Assembly: GCF_002213415.1 (NCBI RefSeq)
Contig: NZ_NJGU01000017.1
Location: forward strand, 1 to 64,000
Direction: 5' to 3'
Length of the DNA stretch: 64,000 nt
DNA from: Herbaspirillum robiniae
GTDB taxonomy: Bacteria; Pseudomonadota; Gammaproteobacteria; Burkholderiales; Burkholderiaceae_D
Below, one piece after another: positions 14,916 to 24,802 of the stretch. The position numbers and the translations under genes were made by a program. Under the pieces are notes generated by a model. The model was given only the letters and a program-made list of their open reading frames with translations, had not been told where the DNA came from and did no database searches. How positions within the stretch are numbered: position 1 is the first letter of the stretch; every line of letters starts with the position of its first letter.

Positions 14916-16598
14916 TCAGGACCAGTCCCCCGGAATGCGCGACAGGTCGACCTCGTCGATCTGGTTCGGATGCATGAACTTGGCGGCGTACTTCTCGTAG
15001 ATGCGCTGCTTGACGAAGATGTCGAACAGGTCCGGATCGATATGGTTGCGCGCCTTGAACCCGGCCAGGATGTCGATCGCCTCGTTGAGCGTGTTGCCGC
15101 GTTTGTAGGGACGGTCGGCGGCGGTGACGGCCTCGAAGATGTCGGCCACCGCCATGATGCGCGCCTGCACCGACATCTGATCGCGCGAGAGTCCCTTGGG
15201 ATAGCCCTTGCCGTCGACGCGCTCATGGTGGCCGCCGGCGAATTCGGTGACGCGCGAGAGCTGCTTGGGCCAGGGCAGCGATTCCAGCATCTTGATGGTG
15301 ATCACGATGTGGTTGTTGATGATCTGGCGCTCCGCGTCGTTCAGGGTGCCGGCGCGGATGCGCAGGTTGCCGCTCTCCTCGTCGTCCAGCAATGCGCGCG
15401 TCTGGCCGTCCGGGCCGCGCCACTGGTGCTGCGCGATGTCCAGCACGCGCTGCTGGTCTTCCGGCTTCATGCCTTCGGTGCCGATGTTGCTCTTGCGCAG
15501 GAAGGCGCGCTCTTCGTCCATCTGCGCGATCTCGGCCTGCAGCCGCGCGTCCAGCTCGGCGCCCTTCTCCGGCGTGAGCGCGGCGCCCAGCGCCAGCTTT
15601 TCCTGCAGCACGCGGATCTCGGCGTCGCGCTTCAGGACCTCGAAGCGGGTGTCGACCAGGTGGATGCGGTCGAAGATGGTTTCCATCTTGGTCGACTTTT
15701 CCACGATGTGCGTGGGCGTGCTGATCTTGCCGCAGTCGTGCAGCAGGCCGGCCACCCACAGCTCGCGGCGGTCGGCCTCGCTCATGCGGAAGTCCGCCAG
15801 CGGGCCTTCGGTGGTCTCGTGCGCGGCCTCGGCGAGCATCATCGCCAGCTCGGGCACCTGCTCGCAGTGGCGGCCGGTGTGCGGCGACTTCTCGCCGATG
15901 CCGATGTTGATCAGCTTGATCAGGCTTTCGAACAGGTTCTCCAGGCGATAGATCAGCTGCTGGTTGGCCATGGCCATGGCCGCCTGCGAGGCCAGCGCCT
16001 CGATGAAGTGCTGGTCGGTCTCCGAGAACGGGGTCGGCGCGCCGGTGGCCGGGTCGATGGCGTTGATCAGTTGCAGCACGCCCACCAGCTCGCCCTCGTG
16101 ATCCTGCATCGGCACGGTCAGGAAGGACTGCGAGTGGTAGCCGTACTTCTCGTCGAACATGCGCATGCCGTTGAAGTTGAAGCCGGTGGCCTGGTACACG
16201 TCGGGGATGTTCACCGATTTGCGCGTATTGGCGGCATAGGCCGCCACGGCCGCCAGGTTCGGCTGGCCGTCGGCCAGCTTCAACGGGATGTTGGGAATCG
16301 AGATCGCCTGGCCGCTGCTGCCGCCCTGGTGCATCTTCAGCGTGTCGTTGACCGAGATGTAGAACATCAGGCTGTCGCTGGCTTCGTCGATGCGGTACAG
16401 GGTGCCGCCGTCGGCCTGGGTGATGTCCTTGGCGGTGAGCAGGATGCGTTCCAGCAGCAGCGGGATGTCGCGGCTGTTGCTGAGCGCGCGGCTCAGCTCG
16501 GTCAGGCGGTCGAGCCGATAGGAAATGTCGCGGTGCTGGGCACTCGCTTGGGCCGGTGCGGCCGGGGCTGCGGTCGTCGTCAGTTCAGGTGCGTTCAT
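14916..16598 (-). CDS. GAF and HD-GYP domain protein, putative cyclic-di-GMP phosphodiesterase
   Basis: 560 residues. A GAF domain occupies about residues 30-190 and an HD-GYP domain about 225-545. The HD motif LHDCGKI is near 288 and the GYP signature HHERVDGKGYP near 455, followed by ARIMAVADIFEAVTAADRPY, so metal-binding and GYP residues are intact and hydrolysis of c-di-GMP is expected. The HD and GYP parts are separated by an extra, mostly charged helical region of about 100 residues (around 310-410, rich in Glu, Lys and Ala) absent from short HD-GYP proteins. ATG at 16598 has a GGAG upstream. Divergent from a cyclic-nucleotide phosphodiesterase. Confidence 0.9.
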   Translation of the reverse strand: MNAPELTTTAAPAAPAQASAQHRDISYRLDRLTELSRALSNSRDIPLLLERILLTAKDITQADGGTLYRIDEASDSLMFYISVNDTLKMHQGGSSGQAISIPNIPLKLADGQPNLAAVAAYAANTRKSVNIPDVYQATGFNFNGMRMFDEKYGYHSQSFLTVPMQDHEGELVGVLQLINAIDPATGAPTPFSETDQHFIEALASQAAMAMANQQLIYRLENLFESLIKLINIGIGEKSPHTGRHCEQVPELAMMLAEAAHETTEGPLADFRMSEADRRELWVAGLLHDCGKISTPTHIVEKSTKMETIFDRIHLVDTRFEVLKRDAEIRVLQEKLALGAALTPEKGAELDARLQAEIAQMDEERAFLRKSNIGTEGMKPEDQQRVLDIAQHQWRGPDGQTRALLDDEESGNLRIRAGTLNDAERQIINNHIVITIKMLESLPWPKQLSRVTEFAGGHHERVDGKGYPKGLSRDQMSVQARIMAVADIFEAVTAADRPYKRGNTLNEAIDILAGFKARNHIDPDLFDIFVKQRIYEKYAAKFMHPNQIDEVDLSRIPGDWS

Positions 16599-17105
16599 GC
16601 GGCAGGCTCCGCCACGCAAAGGGGACGGCGCGACGCCATGCGGGCGGGTGCGCGATCTTCGCGCGCCGTGCCGGCTGGTTGGCTGTCTGCTGCTTGCATG
16701 CTATCCCCTGTTGCGTTTGCGTTTCGGTTTGCTTCCGCGCACTGTGCGCGGATCTGGCGTTCTTCAAAGATGCTCTGACGGCATCCTGCGGATTGTATGT
16801 CGGCCTGTGGAGCGGGATTGCGGGGAGCTTGGGGATAAATGGCCTGCAATTCTCGGGCTTGCCCGGCGCCGCCTGTTTCCCCGGGGATTCATTTCCGGTT
16901 CAAATGGAAGAATCGATTACGTTTTATCCGGTATCTCCCGATTGATTTAGGGGCTTGAATCCCTTACCATCAACGACTGTTGCATAGTTTGCCACACATT
17001 GCGCAAACCCAGTCCCGGCGGGGGTTTCCGGGCTGCAACCATCGTCCCGAAAACGTTTTCCGACGGCATTTCGGGGCGCACAACTATATTGAACGGCAAG
17101 TCACA
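16599..17105. other. Divergent regulatory gap between HD-GYP gene and phosphodiesterase gene
   Basis: About 500 bases, AT-richer between 16780 and 17000, holding the promoters for the two divergent genes. Open frames exist but look like chance frames without ribosome-binding sites. I see no clear terminator, riboswitch or strong palindrome. Confidence 0.4.
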
Positions 17106-17879
17106 ATGCGTGTAGAAATTCTCGGTTGCAGCGGCGGCATCGGCGGAAACGGCATGCGCACCACTTCCCTGCTCGTCGACGGCGACATCCTGATCGACGC
17201 CGGCACCGGCGTGGGCGATCTGTCGCTGGAACGCCTGGCCGCCATCGACCACGTCTTCATCACGCACGCCCACCTGGACCACATCGCCTGCCTGCCGCTG
17301 ATGGTCGACAGCGTCGGCGAGATGCGCGAGCGCCCGATCACCATGCACGCCACGGCCGAGACGCTGGAGATCATCCGCAAGCACATCTTCAACTGGCAGA
17401 TCTGGCCCGATTTCAGCGTCATCCCCACGCCCGAGAACCCGTTCCTGCGTTTTGCCACCATCGAGGTCGGCCGGCCGGTGGTCATCGGCGAGCGCAGCAT
17501 CACCCCGCTGCCGGCCACGCATACGGTGCCGGCCGTGGGCTTTCATCTGCGCAACGAAGCCGCCGGCAGCTCGCTGGCCTTCAGCGGCGACACCAGCATC
17601 TGCGACCCGCTCTGGGACGCCGTCAATGCCATCGACGGCCTGCGCTACCTGATCATCGAAGCCGCCTTCGCCGACCGCGAGCGCGACCTGGCGCTGCTGT
17701 CCAAGCACCTGTGCCCCAGCCTGCTGCTGGACGAATTGCAAAAACTGCAATTGCGCCCGGAGGTGCTGGTTACGCATGCCAAGCCCACCCAGCAGGCGCA
17801 AATCGCCCATGAGATCGAGGCCGGGGCCAGCGTGCATCGGCCGCGCATGTTGGCGGCGGGCACCATACTGGAATTCTGA
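17106..17879 (+). CDS. Class II 3',5'-cyclic-nucleotide phosphodiesterase (metallo-beta-lactamase fold)
   Basis: 257 residues beginning MRVEILGCSGGIGG. The metal site motif THAHLDHIACLP is around residue 55, a second conserved region SGDTS is near 162, and VTHAKPT is near 224. This layout is that of the class II cyclic nucleotide phosphodiesterases (yeast PDE1 and bacterial CpdP), which hydrolyse cAMP or cGMP. A CHASE2 adenylate cyclase encoded at 25323-27593 could be its counterpart. The start at 17106 gives the exact family N-terminus. It ends 30 bases before a bidirectional terminator. Confidence 0.85.
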   Translation: MRVEILGCSGGIGGNGMRTTSLLVDGDILIDAGTGVGDLSLERLAAIDHVFITHAHLDHIACLPLMVDSVGEMRERPITMHATAETLEIIRKHIFNWQIWPDFSVIPTPENPFLRFATIEVGRPVVIGERSITPLPATHTVPAVGFHLRNEAAGSSLAFSGDTSICDPLWDAVNAIDGLRYLIIEAAFADRERDLALLSKHLCPSLLLDELQKLQLRPEVLVTHAKPTQQAQIAHEIEAGASVHRPRMLAAGTILEF

Positions 17880-17908
17880 AGGAACGCGTTTCCCGCCGTT
17901 TCCGCCTC

Positions 17909-17949
17909 ATGAAAAAGGCGGCTGCATTCTCATGCAGCCGCCTTTTCAT
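17909..17949. terminator. Bidirectional rho-independent terminator
   Basis: An inverted repeat with arms AAAAGGCGGCTGCAT and ATGCAGCCGCCTTTT around a four-base loop; A- and T-tracts at the two ends make it functional in both directions. It lies between the convergent phosphodiesterase gene and the FecR-domain gene. Confidence 0.9.
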
Positions 17950-17983
17950 ATTTGTCCGTCGCTTTGCGGCTGCCGGCTGCCTG

Positions 17984-18751
17984 CTACTGCACGACGCATT
18001 GCGGATCGCTGTTCTTGCCGATGTAGCGCGTCCCCGTGTTGTTGTTCTGTGAAATCGACGGGGGCATCGTGACTTGGATGCCCTGGCTTGGCGGGACGAT
18101 GACCGGCGGAGTGTTCGGCGTGGCCACGTAACCGAACTGGCCGGCCTGGAAGAGTTGCTGGCCGCCGCCATTGGATACGACCACCGCTCCGGAAGACACG
18201 TCCACGTGAAGACCGTTTTCAGGCGACTTCCCGGAAACCGAGGGAACGCCGCCGCAATCGTTCTGGCAGAAAAGCGCGCCAAAATTGGTGCCCCGGATGC
18301 CGATGGTCGCCGTCGGGGTGTCGAAATTCACGGCGTCGTGATTGCGCTTCCCCACCAGGCCGGTCACGGCCCGCAGGCCGCCCTTGACCAGGCCGATTGC
18401 CACCGAGTCGCTTTCCGGTTTCTTTTCGTCGTAGACATATTTGTTCACCGCCACTTCGCTGCCGGGACGCAGGACGATCTCGGCATTGTCGATGAACTTC
18501 ACGCGGGTATAGGTCTCGCGTTCGGTGATCAGCGTGTCCCCTTCCAGGATCGCCGACTTCACGCCAAGTACCTTGCGCGTGCCGTCGGCGTGGCGCACCG
18601 TCAGCACGCCGGAAAGGTGGGTAACCTGCCCCACCACTGTCTGCTGGGCCTGCGCATAAGCGGCTCCCGAACCCAGGAGGATCATCGCCAGCGTCCACAG
18701 CGCCAATTGTCTGGCCAGTGCCGCGATGCCATTGTTTTGCAATAATTTCAT
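17984..18751 (-). CDS. Periplasmic FecR-domain protein linked to two-partner secretion
   Basis: 255 residues. A signal peptide ends near residue 33 (GSGAAYA-QAQ), followed by a FecR domain (about 45-150: GVLTVRHADGT, GDTLITERETYTRVKF, EIVLRPGSEV, and IGIRGTNF near 152). Unlike classical FecR it has no cytoplasmic anti-sigma domain and no sigma gene nearby; free periplasmic FecR-domain proteins often accompany large surface adhesins. The C-terminal third is Pro/Asn-rich and ends in CVVQ. I chose ATG at 18751 because it yields a normal signal peptide with AGGGA upstream; earlier in-frame ATGs overlap the end of tpsA. Same direction as and just after tpsA. Confidence 0.78.
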   Translation of the reverse strand: MKLLQNNGIAALARQLALWTLAMILLGSGAAYAQAQQTVVGQVTHLSGVLTVRHADGTRKVLGVKSAILEGDTLITERETYTRVKFIDNAEIVLRPGSEVAVNKYVYDEKKPESDSVAIGLVKGGLRAVTGLVGKRNHDAVNFDTPTATIGIRGTNFGALFCQNDCGGVPSVSGKSPENGLHVDVSSGAVVVSNGGGQQLFQAGQFGYVATPNTPPVIVPPSQGIQVTMPPSISQNNNTGTRYIGKNSDPQCVVQ

Positions 18752-18834
18752 TCTTGATCCCTGCGTAGGCCGCCGCAAGGCAGCCTGGTCGATCTTCATC
18801 ATCCTGTCCGTGTTCAGCAAGAAAGCGAACATCG

Positions 18835-21800
18835 TCAGGTGCACATGTTCAGCTTCTTCGTCACGGCCTTCTTGCCGTCGCCTTCATCGCCGAAGCTGCC
18901 TGAAGCGCCGCCGGTACTGTGGCCATCGCCACTCGAGGTCTGCACCAGTCCGTTGGTGCTGCTTTGCGTGCCCCCGCCCACCTGCGCGTTGTCGATGGTG
19001 CTCTGGAGACTCTGCGTTTGCTGGTTTTGCTGCTGCGAAGCCGCCAGCACCGCCTGGCTGGTGCCGCTCGAATTGGTGAACGGCACCGGCGTCTTGACAC
19101 CGTTGGCATCAGTGATGGTCACCCCCTGCGCATAGCCGATCACCTGCCCGGATACCACCGACAACAAGGCCACACCCGGCGGCGAAGTGGAGATATTGGC
19201 GTTGATGGTCATGCTGTCGCCGGCCGACAAGGTGATGTTTCCGCCCAGAGAAACCAGCGTGCCGTTGAGCGTGAGCACGCTGTTCGATCCGGTGGTGGAG
19301 CCCGCCTGCAGCGTGATCGTGCCGCTGGCGCTGACGCCGCCCGAGCCGATGGTCAGCGGGCTGTGGGTAACCAGACTGACCGTGCCATTGGTGGTCTTGA
19401 CCTGGCCGGTGCTGTTGATGCCCAGGGTCGAGAGCTTGCTGGAAGCGCTCACCGTCGCGTTGTTGGTGTCGGCGTTGACCGGCAGGCTGCCGAGGAAATC
19501 GGCGCTGGAACCGATCGCCGTGGTCGCCATGCCGCCGGTGTTGTCGATGACGATATTGCCGTTGTTGTTGTTGATGCCGTTCAGGCTCACGACACTGGCG
19601 TCGGTCGTATTGAGCGTGTTGGTCAGCGAGATGTTGCCGGTGCCGCTGTTGTTGGCGGCAAAGCCCGCGATCTGGTTGCCCGAATTGGTCAGCGTGGTGC
19701 CGCTGACGGACGAGGCGATCAACTGCTTCTTCACGTGCAGCGAAGTACCACTGGCCTGGGCAATGTTGCTGCCCTGCGATTCCAGCACCAGATTATTGGC
19801 CGTGATATTGCCCACCGTCAGGGCTCCGCTGGCCTGGGACAGCGCCGCGTCAGCCAGGGTCATGTTGCCGCCGGTCTGGGTGAACGATTCCGCCACGTTC
19901 AGGCGCGAACCGCTGGCGCCTGTGACGCTGCCGTTGCTCACGCTCAGGCTGTCGAACCGCACGCCGCCGGTAAGCGTAAGGTTGCCCGTCTGCAGGTTCA
20001 CGTGCAGGTTGGAGAGCGCGTTGGCGATGCTCACATTGGGCGTCGCAGGAGAGACCTCCATCTCGCCGTTGAATCCGTTGAAGTCATTGAGGTTGTTGGC
20101 GATGTTGCCGATGGTCAGGTTCCCGTTACCCGAGGTATTGCCGTTCAAGGCCAGCGTACCGGCCAGAATGCTCACGTTGCCGCTGATGTTGGAACTGCCG
20201 TTCAACGTCACGGTGGGCGCGCGCCCCTCGGAGCCGGTAATGGACATGTTGCCGGCGAGCTGGTTCACGCCGCTCAGGATCAGCGCCGATGCGCCGTTGC
20301 TCGACGAGACGTTCATCGCCGAATTGTTCGCGGTGGTGGTCGACGAACTCACCGTCAGATTGCCGCCGGTCAGGTTCAGGGTGCCGCCGCCGTTGATGAC
20401 AAGCTTGTCGATCGTGTCATTGCCGTCGCTATGCTGAACTGACACGCTGCTGTTGATGACCACGGTGTCGATCTGCGAGGGGACGTAGGTGCTGACTTCC
20501 ATTCCATCGGCATCTTTCCAGGTCTGCTTGCTGCCCCAGTCGCTGTTCGTCCCGGCCGCGTAGAAGGTCTCGGATCCCTGCAGGCTCAGGCGCACGCCGG
20601 ATTCACTATAGGTCGCCTTCATCATCTGCTTGGCGCCATCGATGGTGAGGACGGTGCCCGTGACGTTGCGGAAATAGGTGCTGCCAATGACAGGCGTGCC
20701 GTGGTCGAAGCTGAAGGGAATGAAGCTGTCTTCCACCGGTCGATAGTTGCCCAGAAGCGTGGTCTGCAAGGTCCCGCCCAAGGTGACCATGTCTCCGCCG
20801 AAGGTGATGCGGTCAAAGCTCTCGGCTGAGGCCAGGTCGAGCTTGATGATGCCGGTCGCGGTCTGCGAGAAAGTGCCGTTGATCCTCATGCTCCCCACGC
20901 CGCCATCGCCACCCGGAGCCAGGGTGCCGTTGTTCTGCACGGAACTGGTGCCGCCCACGGTGCCGCTACCCGAGATCGTTCCGTTGTTGACGACGCTGTA
21001 GAACGAGACGGTGCCGTTGTTCAGAGTCACCGTACCGTCATTGCTCAGCATTCCCGGTACTTCACCGCCTACCGATACGGTGGCATTGCTTACGGTGAGG
21101 TTGCCGTTGTTGATCAAGCCGCCCTTGTTGCGCATGGACAGGGTCTGGCCGACGCCGGTGACGTTGATGGTGCCGTTGTTGACCCACTGGCCGTTGCCTG
21201 AAGTGTTGAAGGTCGTGCCCTCACCTGTCAGCAGTACCTTGCCGCCGGCGGCGTTGGTGAAACCGCTATCGGTAATGATGCTGCCGGCCGCGCTGATGTT
21301 GATGGTGCCGTTGTTGGTTGCGCTGCCGGTGACGTTGACGGTGGTGTATCCGGTGACGTTGACGGTGCCGCTATTGTCCACCGACGACACGTTGACCTGG
21401 GCGTTGTCGCCGAGATTGAGCTTGCCTGCGCTGCCGATGGTGAGCGCGCCCGCGGAAAGGGTGCCGCAATTGTCGAGACTGACGCTGCCGTTGACGATCT
21501 GCAGCGCGCCGTTGCCGTATCCTTCGCTACCGTCGCTGACCCGGATGTTTCCGCCATTGAGCATCACGCGCGCACCCGAGTTGACGGAAGACACACGCAC
21601 CGCTCCCGAGCCGGAATCATCTCGGTAACCTGTGCTCAGGTTGAGATGAAGCGGGCCGCTGGTGCTGGTGATGTCGGCGTTGATGCTGATGTTGCCGTCG
21701 GCATTGAGCGCCAAGGTGGCTTCACCGCCGCTGCCCTTGGTAATGGCGGAGCTGACCGTGATGTTGCCGCCCTGACTGCCGCCGATGCCGGTCGTGTTGA

Positions 21801-23145
21801 GGTTGACGTTGACGCTCTGGTTAAGCTGGTTGGAGATCAGGGTCGCGCCGATCTTCGCGCTGTTTCCTACAGAGGTGACCGCATAGGCCGTGCCGCAGCT
21901 GCCGCCGCTGGCATCGGAGGAAATGAAGGTGCTGCCGGCGACCACTTCCAGGTCATACGGATCGATCAGCCAGGTGCCGCCGGAGCCCACGGTGGGCACC
22001 TTCACCACGTCCAGCCGGGTCAGGCCCGACGTCTCGACAAACCCGCCCTTGCCCGGCGCGCCGGTGGCCGACACGTCGCCGTCGATGAAGGCGCTGCCCG
22101 AAGAGTACAGCGTGACGTTGCCGCCGACGATGCCGTCGGCGCTGATGTTGGAACTGGCCGTGGTGGTCAGGTTGGAGGTGGCGCGCAGGAAGATGCGGCC
22201 GCCTTCCCGTACCACGCTGGAGGCATTGATGATGCCGCTGTTGGTGATCAGGCCCGCGGCCACGCCGATGCGACCGGCCTCGGCGGTGATGCTGCCCAGG
22301 TTGGTCACGCTGCCGGCGGCGCCGGTGACGTTCACGGTCACGCCCGGCGTCGCGGTGTCGGCCAGCGTCACGGTCTCGCCGGCGGCCAGGATCACCTCGC
22401 CCTGCGGACTGGTGATGATGCCGCCGTTGGTGACGCTGCTGCCGATCAGGTAGACGCTGCCGCCGGTGGCCGACTTGATGGTGCCCTGGTTCTCCACCGT
22501 ACCGGCGCCGCCTTGTTTGGCGAAGGTCAGCTTGCCTGCGAGGAAGTCGTTGTCGTTGATGGCAAGCGTGGTGGCGATGAAGCGGCCGACGTCGACCATG
22601 CCGCCCGGACCGATCAGGATGCCGTTGGGGTTGTACAGCGCCACCGTGCCCGGCGCGGTCAGCTTGCCGTAGATCTGCGAAATGTCGCCACCGGTCACCT
22701 TGGCCAGGAACGCCGCCGCCGAACTCGGCTGGCTGATATCAACCACGGCGTTGGAGCCGATGCTGAAGGAGGCGAAGTTGGCGATGGCCTGCGGTGACAG
22801 CTGGCTGATGTTGAGCGTGTTGCCGTTCTGGGTGAAGGTGACGTTGCCGTTGACCACGCTCCAGCCGGCCGGCAGCGTGCCCGGCGCGGGAGCCGCCGCC
22901 AGCGCCTGGGTCTGCCATGCCCCGCACACGGCGGCGGCGGTCACGGACACGCGCAGGGCCGGCGCCAGCAGATTGCGCCAGGAACGCAGCAGCAAGCCGC
23001 TCAGCAGCACAGGAAGACGCTGGCGCGGACGCCAGCTCAGCGTAAGACGGCGTTTTCCAACGCGCATGGTGATGGAAGGCGGCAGCAGTTCGACTTGCGG
23101 CGCCTGCTTGACGGCGGATGTGGATGTGGATGCGTTGATTGTCAT
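18835..23145 (-). CDS. Two-partner-secretion exoprotein, filamentous-haemagglutinin family (TpsA)
   Basis: 1436 residues. A long N-terminal extension with a late signal sequence (about 45-85, ending QALAAAPAPG) leads into the TPS domain (about 95-350) with the characteristic YNPNGILIGPGG near 172. The rest is a long repetitive Asn/Gly/Thr/Val-rich beta-helix built of strands like NNGTINVTG and SGNLTL. The C-terminus is Gln/Ser/Gly-rich and ends KKLNMCT, with a cysteine as the penultimate residue. It is probably exported through the TpsB pore and exposed at the surface as an adhesin. Its start is 1 base after the tpsB stop. Confidence 0.9.
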   Translation of the reverse strand: MTINASTSTSAVKQAPQVELLPPSITMRVGKRRLTLSWRPRQRLPVLLSGLLLRSWRNLLAPALRVSVTAAAVCGAWQTQALAAAPAPGTLPAGWSVVNGNVTFTQNGNTLNISQLSPQAIANFASFSIGSNAVVDISQPSSAAAFLAKVTGGDISQIYGKLTAPGTVALYNPNGILIGPGGMVDVGRFIATTLAINDNDFLAGKLTFAKQGGAGTVENQGTIKSATGGSVYLIGSSVTNGGIITSPQGEVILAAGETVTLADTATPGVTVNVTGAAGSVTNLGSITAEAGRIGVAAGLITNSGIINASSVVREGGRIFLRATSNLTTTASSNISADGIVGGNVTLYSSGSAFIDGDVSATGAPGKGGFVETSGLTRLDVVKVPTVGSGGTWLIDPYDLEVVAGSTFISSDASGGSCGTAYAVTSVGNSAKIGATLISNQLNQSVNVNLNTTGIGGSQGGNITVSSAITKGSGGEATLALNADGNISINADITSTSGPLHLNLSTGYRDDSGSGAVRVSSVNSGARVMLNGGNIRVSDGSEGYGNGALQIVNGSVSLDNCGTLSAGALTIGSAGKLNLGDNAQVNVSSVDNSGTVNVTGYTTVNVTGSATNNGTINISAAGSIITDSGFTNAAGGKVLLTGEGTTFNTSGNGQWVNNGTINVTGVGQTLSMRNKGGLINNGNLTVSNATVSVGGEVPGMLSNDGTVTLNNGTVSFYSVVNNGTISGSGTVGGTSSVQNNGTLAPGGDGGVGSMRINGTFSQTATGIIKLDLASAESFDRITFGGDMVTLGGTLQTTLLGNYRPVEDSFIPFSFDHGTPVIGSTYFRNVTGTVLTIDGAKQMMKATYSESGVRLSLQGSETFYAAGTNSDWGSKQTWKDADGMEVSTYVPSQIDTVVINSSVSVQHSDGNDTIDKLVINGGGTLNLTGGNLTVSSSTTTANNSAMNVSSSNGASALILSGVNQLAGNMSITGSEGRAPTVTLNGSSNISGNVSILAGTLALNGNTSGNGNLTIGNIANNLNDFNGFNGEMEVSPATPNVSIANALSNLHVNLQTGNLTLTGGVRFDSLSVSNGSVTGASGSRLNVAESFTQTGGNMTLADAALSQASGALTVGNITANNLVLESQGSNIAQASGTSLHVKKQLIASSVSGTTLTNSGNQIAGFAANNSGTGNISLTNTLNTTDASVVSLNGINNNNGNIVIDNTGGMATTAIGSSADFLGSLPVNADTNNATVSASSKLSTLGINSTGQVKTTNGTVSLVTHSPLTIGSGGVSASGTITLQAGSTTGSNSVLTLNGTLVSLGGNITLSAGDSMTINANISTSPPGVALLSVVSGQVIGYAQGVTITDANGVKTPVPFTNSSGTSQAVLAASQQQNQQTQSLQSTIDNAQVGGGTQSSTNGLVQTSSGDGHSTGGASGSFGDEGDGKKAVTKKLNMCT

Positions 23146-23146
23146 G

Positions 23147-24802
23147 TCAGAATCCCAGAGTCGCGCTCAGATGGGCGTTCAGGTCGCCTCGATTTTCCGT
23201 TTGTGATGTGCCTGCGATCGAGACGCGCGCCACATCCAGCCTCAGGTTGAAGTCCCGCCCCAGCGTGTAGCGTGCGCCGAAACCGATGCTGGCAACGGTC
23301 ATGTTCGGCGCCAGTGCGCTGCCGGCGGTCTTGTTGTTGTAACCGCGGCCGATGTCGTAGAAGGCCAGCAGCCGCAGGTTGCCCTTGAGCTCGCTCTTGC
23401 CCAGCAACTCCGGCGTATAGGCTTCGGCGTTGACGATGATGCCGCTGTCGGCGGACACCGCGCGTTCGGTAAAGCCGCGCACCGTGGTGGCGCCGACCAG
23501 GCCGAACTGTTCGGTCGGCGGCAGCGGATCGGGCGCGTATTGCGCGGTCGTGGCCAGGCGCATCTGCCAGTCGCTGGCGAAGCCCTTGAACAGCGAAGCC
23601 CCTCCGCGGGCGATCATGAAGTTGTCCGTGGTATCCCGATTGCCGGCGATGAAGGAATAGCGGTCGACGCGGCCATTGCTGCTGGTATGGTTTGGACCCA
23701 CCGCCCAGTTGCGCGCGACACCGATGTTGTAGTCGACGATCTGGCCCACGCTCTGGCGCTGCGCGCTATAGGTCAGGCTCAGCGGCAAGGTCGAATACGG
23801 CTGGCAGGTGGTCAGCGAAATGCCGGCGAAGTTGCAGCTGGAATCGGTCTTCTTGTAGTCGGCGCCAACCACCAGCTTGCTGGTGGTTTCCCCCTCACGG
23901 GCGAAGAAATGGTTCCAGCGCAGCGCATAGACATCGCCCTTGCCGGTAAAGCCGAACAGAGAACCCAGCGTCGGCGAAGTGCCTGCGGTGACATTGGATT
24001 TACCGTAGATGAAATCCATGCTGTCGCCCAGCGCATACAGCGGCACGCGATAGCCCAGGGAATACAGGTCGACCTTGGATCCCGACGGGCTGTCCGGCGA
24101 AGTGGTGTAAGCCACCGTGGCGACATGGTCGCGGTTGAACAGGTTGGAGTGCTGCAGCGCCACGCCGGTGCGCCAGCGGCCGGTTTCCGCGCTTCCGGTG
24201 TTGTCGGCCGTGAGGATTACGCGCAGCGGATTGTTGTCGGTGACCGCGATGGCGGCATCGATGCCGGCGTCGGCCTCGGCCGTGGACAGCGTGACGTTGA
24301 TCTGTTTGGCCGGATTGTCGTTGGCCAGTTGCACCGACTCCGAGATGCGGCGCAGATTGGGCGAAACGCCCGGTTGCAGCGCCGGGACGCTGGCGCGGAT
24401 ATTCTCTTCGCTGAAATGCTTGTTGTCGGTGACTGTGATCTTGCCGATGACGGTCTCGATCACCTGGATGCGCACCACGCCGCCATTGAGCTCCTGCTCG
24501 GGCACCACGACCTGGACGGCACTGTAACCGGCCTTGCGATATTCGCCCTCAAGCGCCTCCAGCGCGCGCTGCACGTCGCCGTAGACACGTCCGGCGCCGG
24601 TGTAGGGAGCCACCAGGGCCTCGACCTGCTGGGCCGGCAACAAGGTATTGCCCTGAACGTCGAAGCGCTTGATGTCGAAGCGCTCGTCGGTGGATTGCGC
24701 CACTGCGGCTGCCGGCGCCGGCGATGGAGCCTGCGCCGCGGCGCCCAGCGCCGTCGCGGCCAGCGCCATCCCCATGAAGTACTGCTGAAAACTTTGTTTC
24801 AT
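23147..24802 (-). CDS. Two-partner-secretion outer-membrane transporter (TpsB, ShlB/FhaC/HecB family)
   Basis: 551 residues. Signal peptide (about 1-23), a proline/alanine linker, POTRA domains at about 42-190 (FDIKRFDVQGNTLLPA and GGVVRIQVIETVIGKI), and a C-terminal 16-strand barrel (about 200-551) ending in Phe (LSATLGF). The loop-6 motif conserved in the Omp85/TpsB superfamily is visible as VRGFTERAVSADSG near 444. It moves the TpsA protein encoded immediately downstream across the outer membrane. No strong ribosome-binding site is visible before ATG 24802. The promoter is expected in the AT-richer gap 24803-25322. Confidence 0.92.
   Translation of the reverse strand: MKQSFQQYFMGMALAATALGAAAQAPSPAPAAAVAQSTDERFDIKRFDVQGNTLLPAQQVEALVAPYTGAGRVYGDVQRALEALEGEYRKAGYSAVQVVVPEQELNGGVVRIQVIETVIGKITVTDNKHFSEENIRASVPALQPGVSPNLRRISESVQLANDNPAKQINVTLSTAEADAGIDAAIAVTDNNPLRVILTADNTGSAETGRWRTGVALQHSNLFNRDHVATVAYTTSPDSPSGSKVDLYSLGYRVPLYALGDSMDFIYGKSNVTAGTSPTLGSLFGFTGKGDVYALRWNHFFAREGETTSKLVVGADYKKTDSSCNFAGISLTTCQPYSTLPLSLTYSAQRQSVGQIVDYNIGVARNWAVGPNHTSSNGRVDRYSFIAGNRDTTDNFMIARGGASLFKGFASDWQMRLATTAQYAPDPLPPTEQFGLVGATTVRGFTERAVSADSGIIVNAEAYTPELLGKSELKGNLRLLAFYDIGRGYNNKTAGSALAPNMTVASIGFGARYTLGRDFNLRLDVARVSIAGTSQTENRGDLNAHLSATLGF

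Noticed and set aside
17984-18751. FecR-domain protein as anti-sigma factor of a FecI/FecR system
   Set aside because: It has a signal peptide, no cytoplasmic anti-sigma part, and no sigma-factor gene nearby; context is two-partner secretion.
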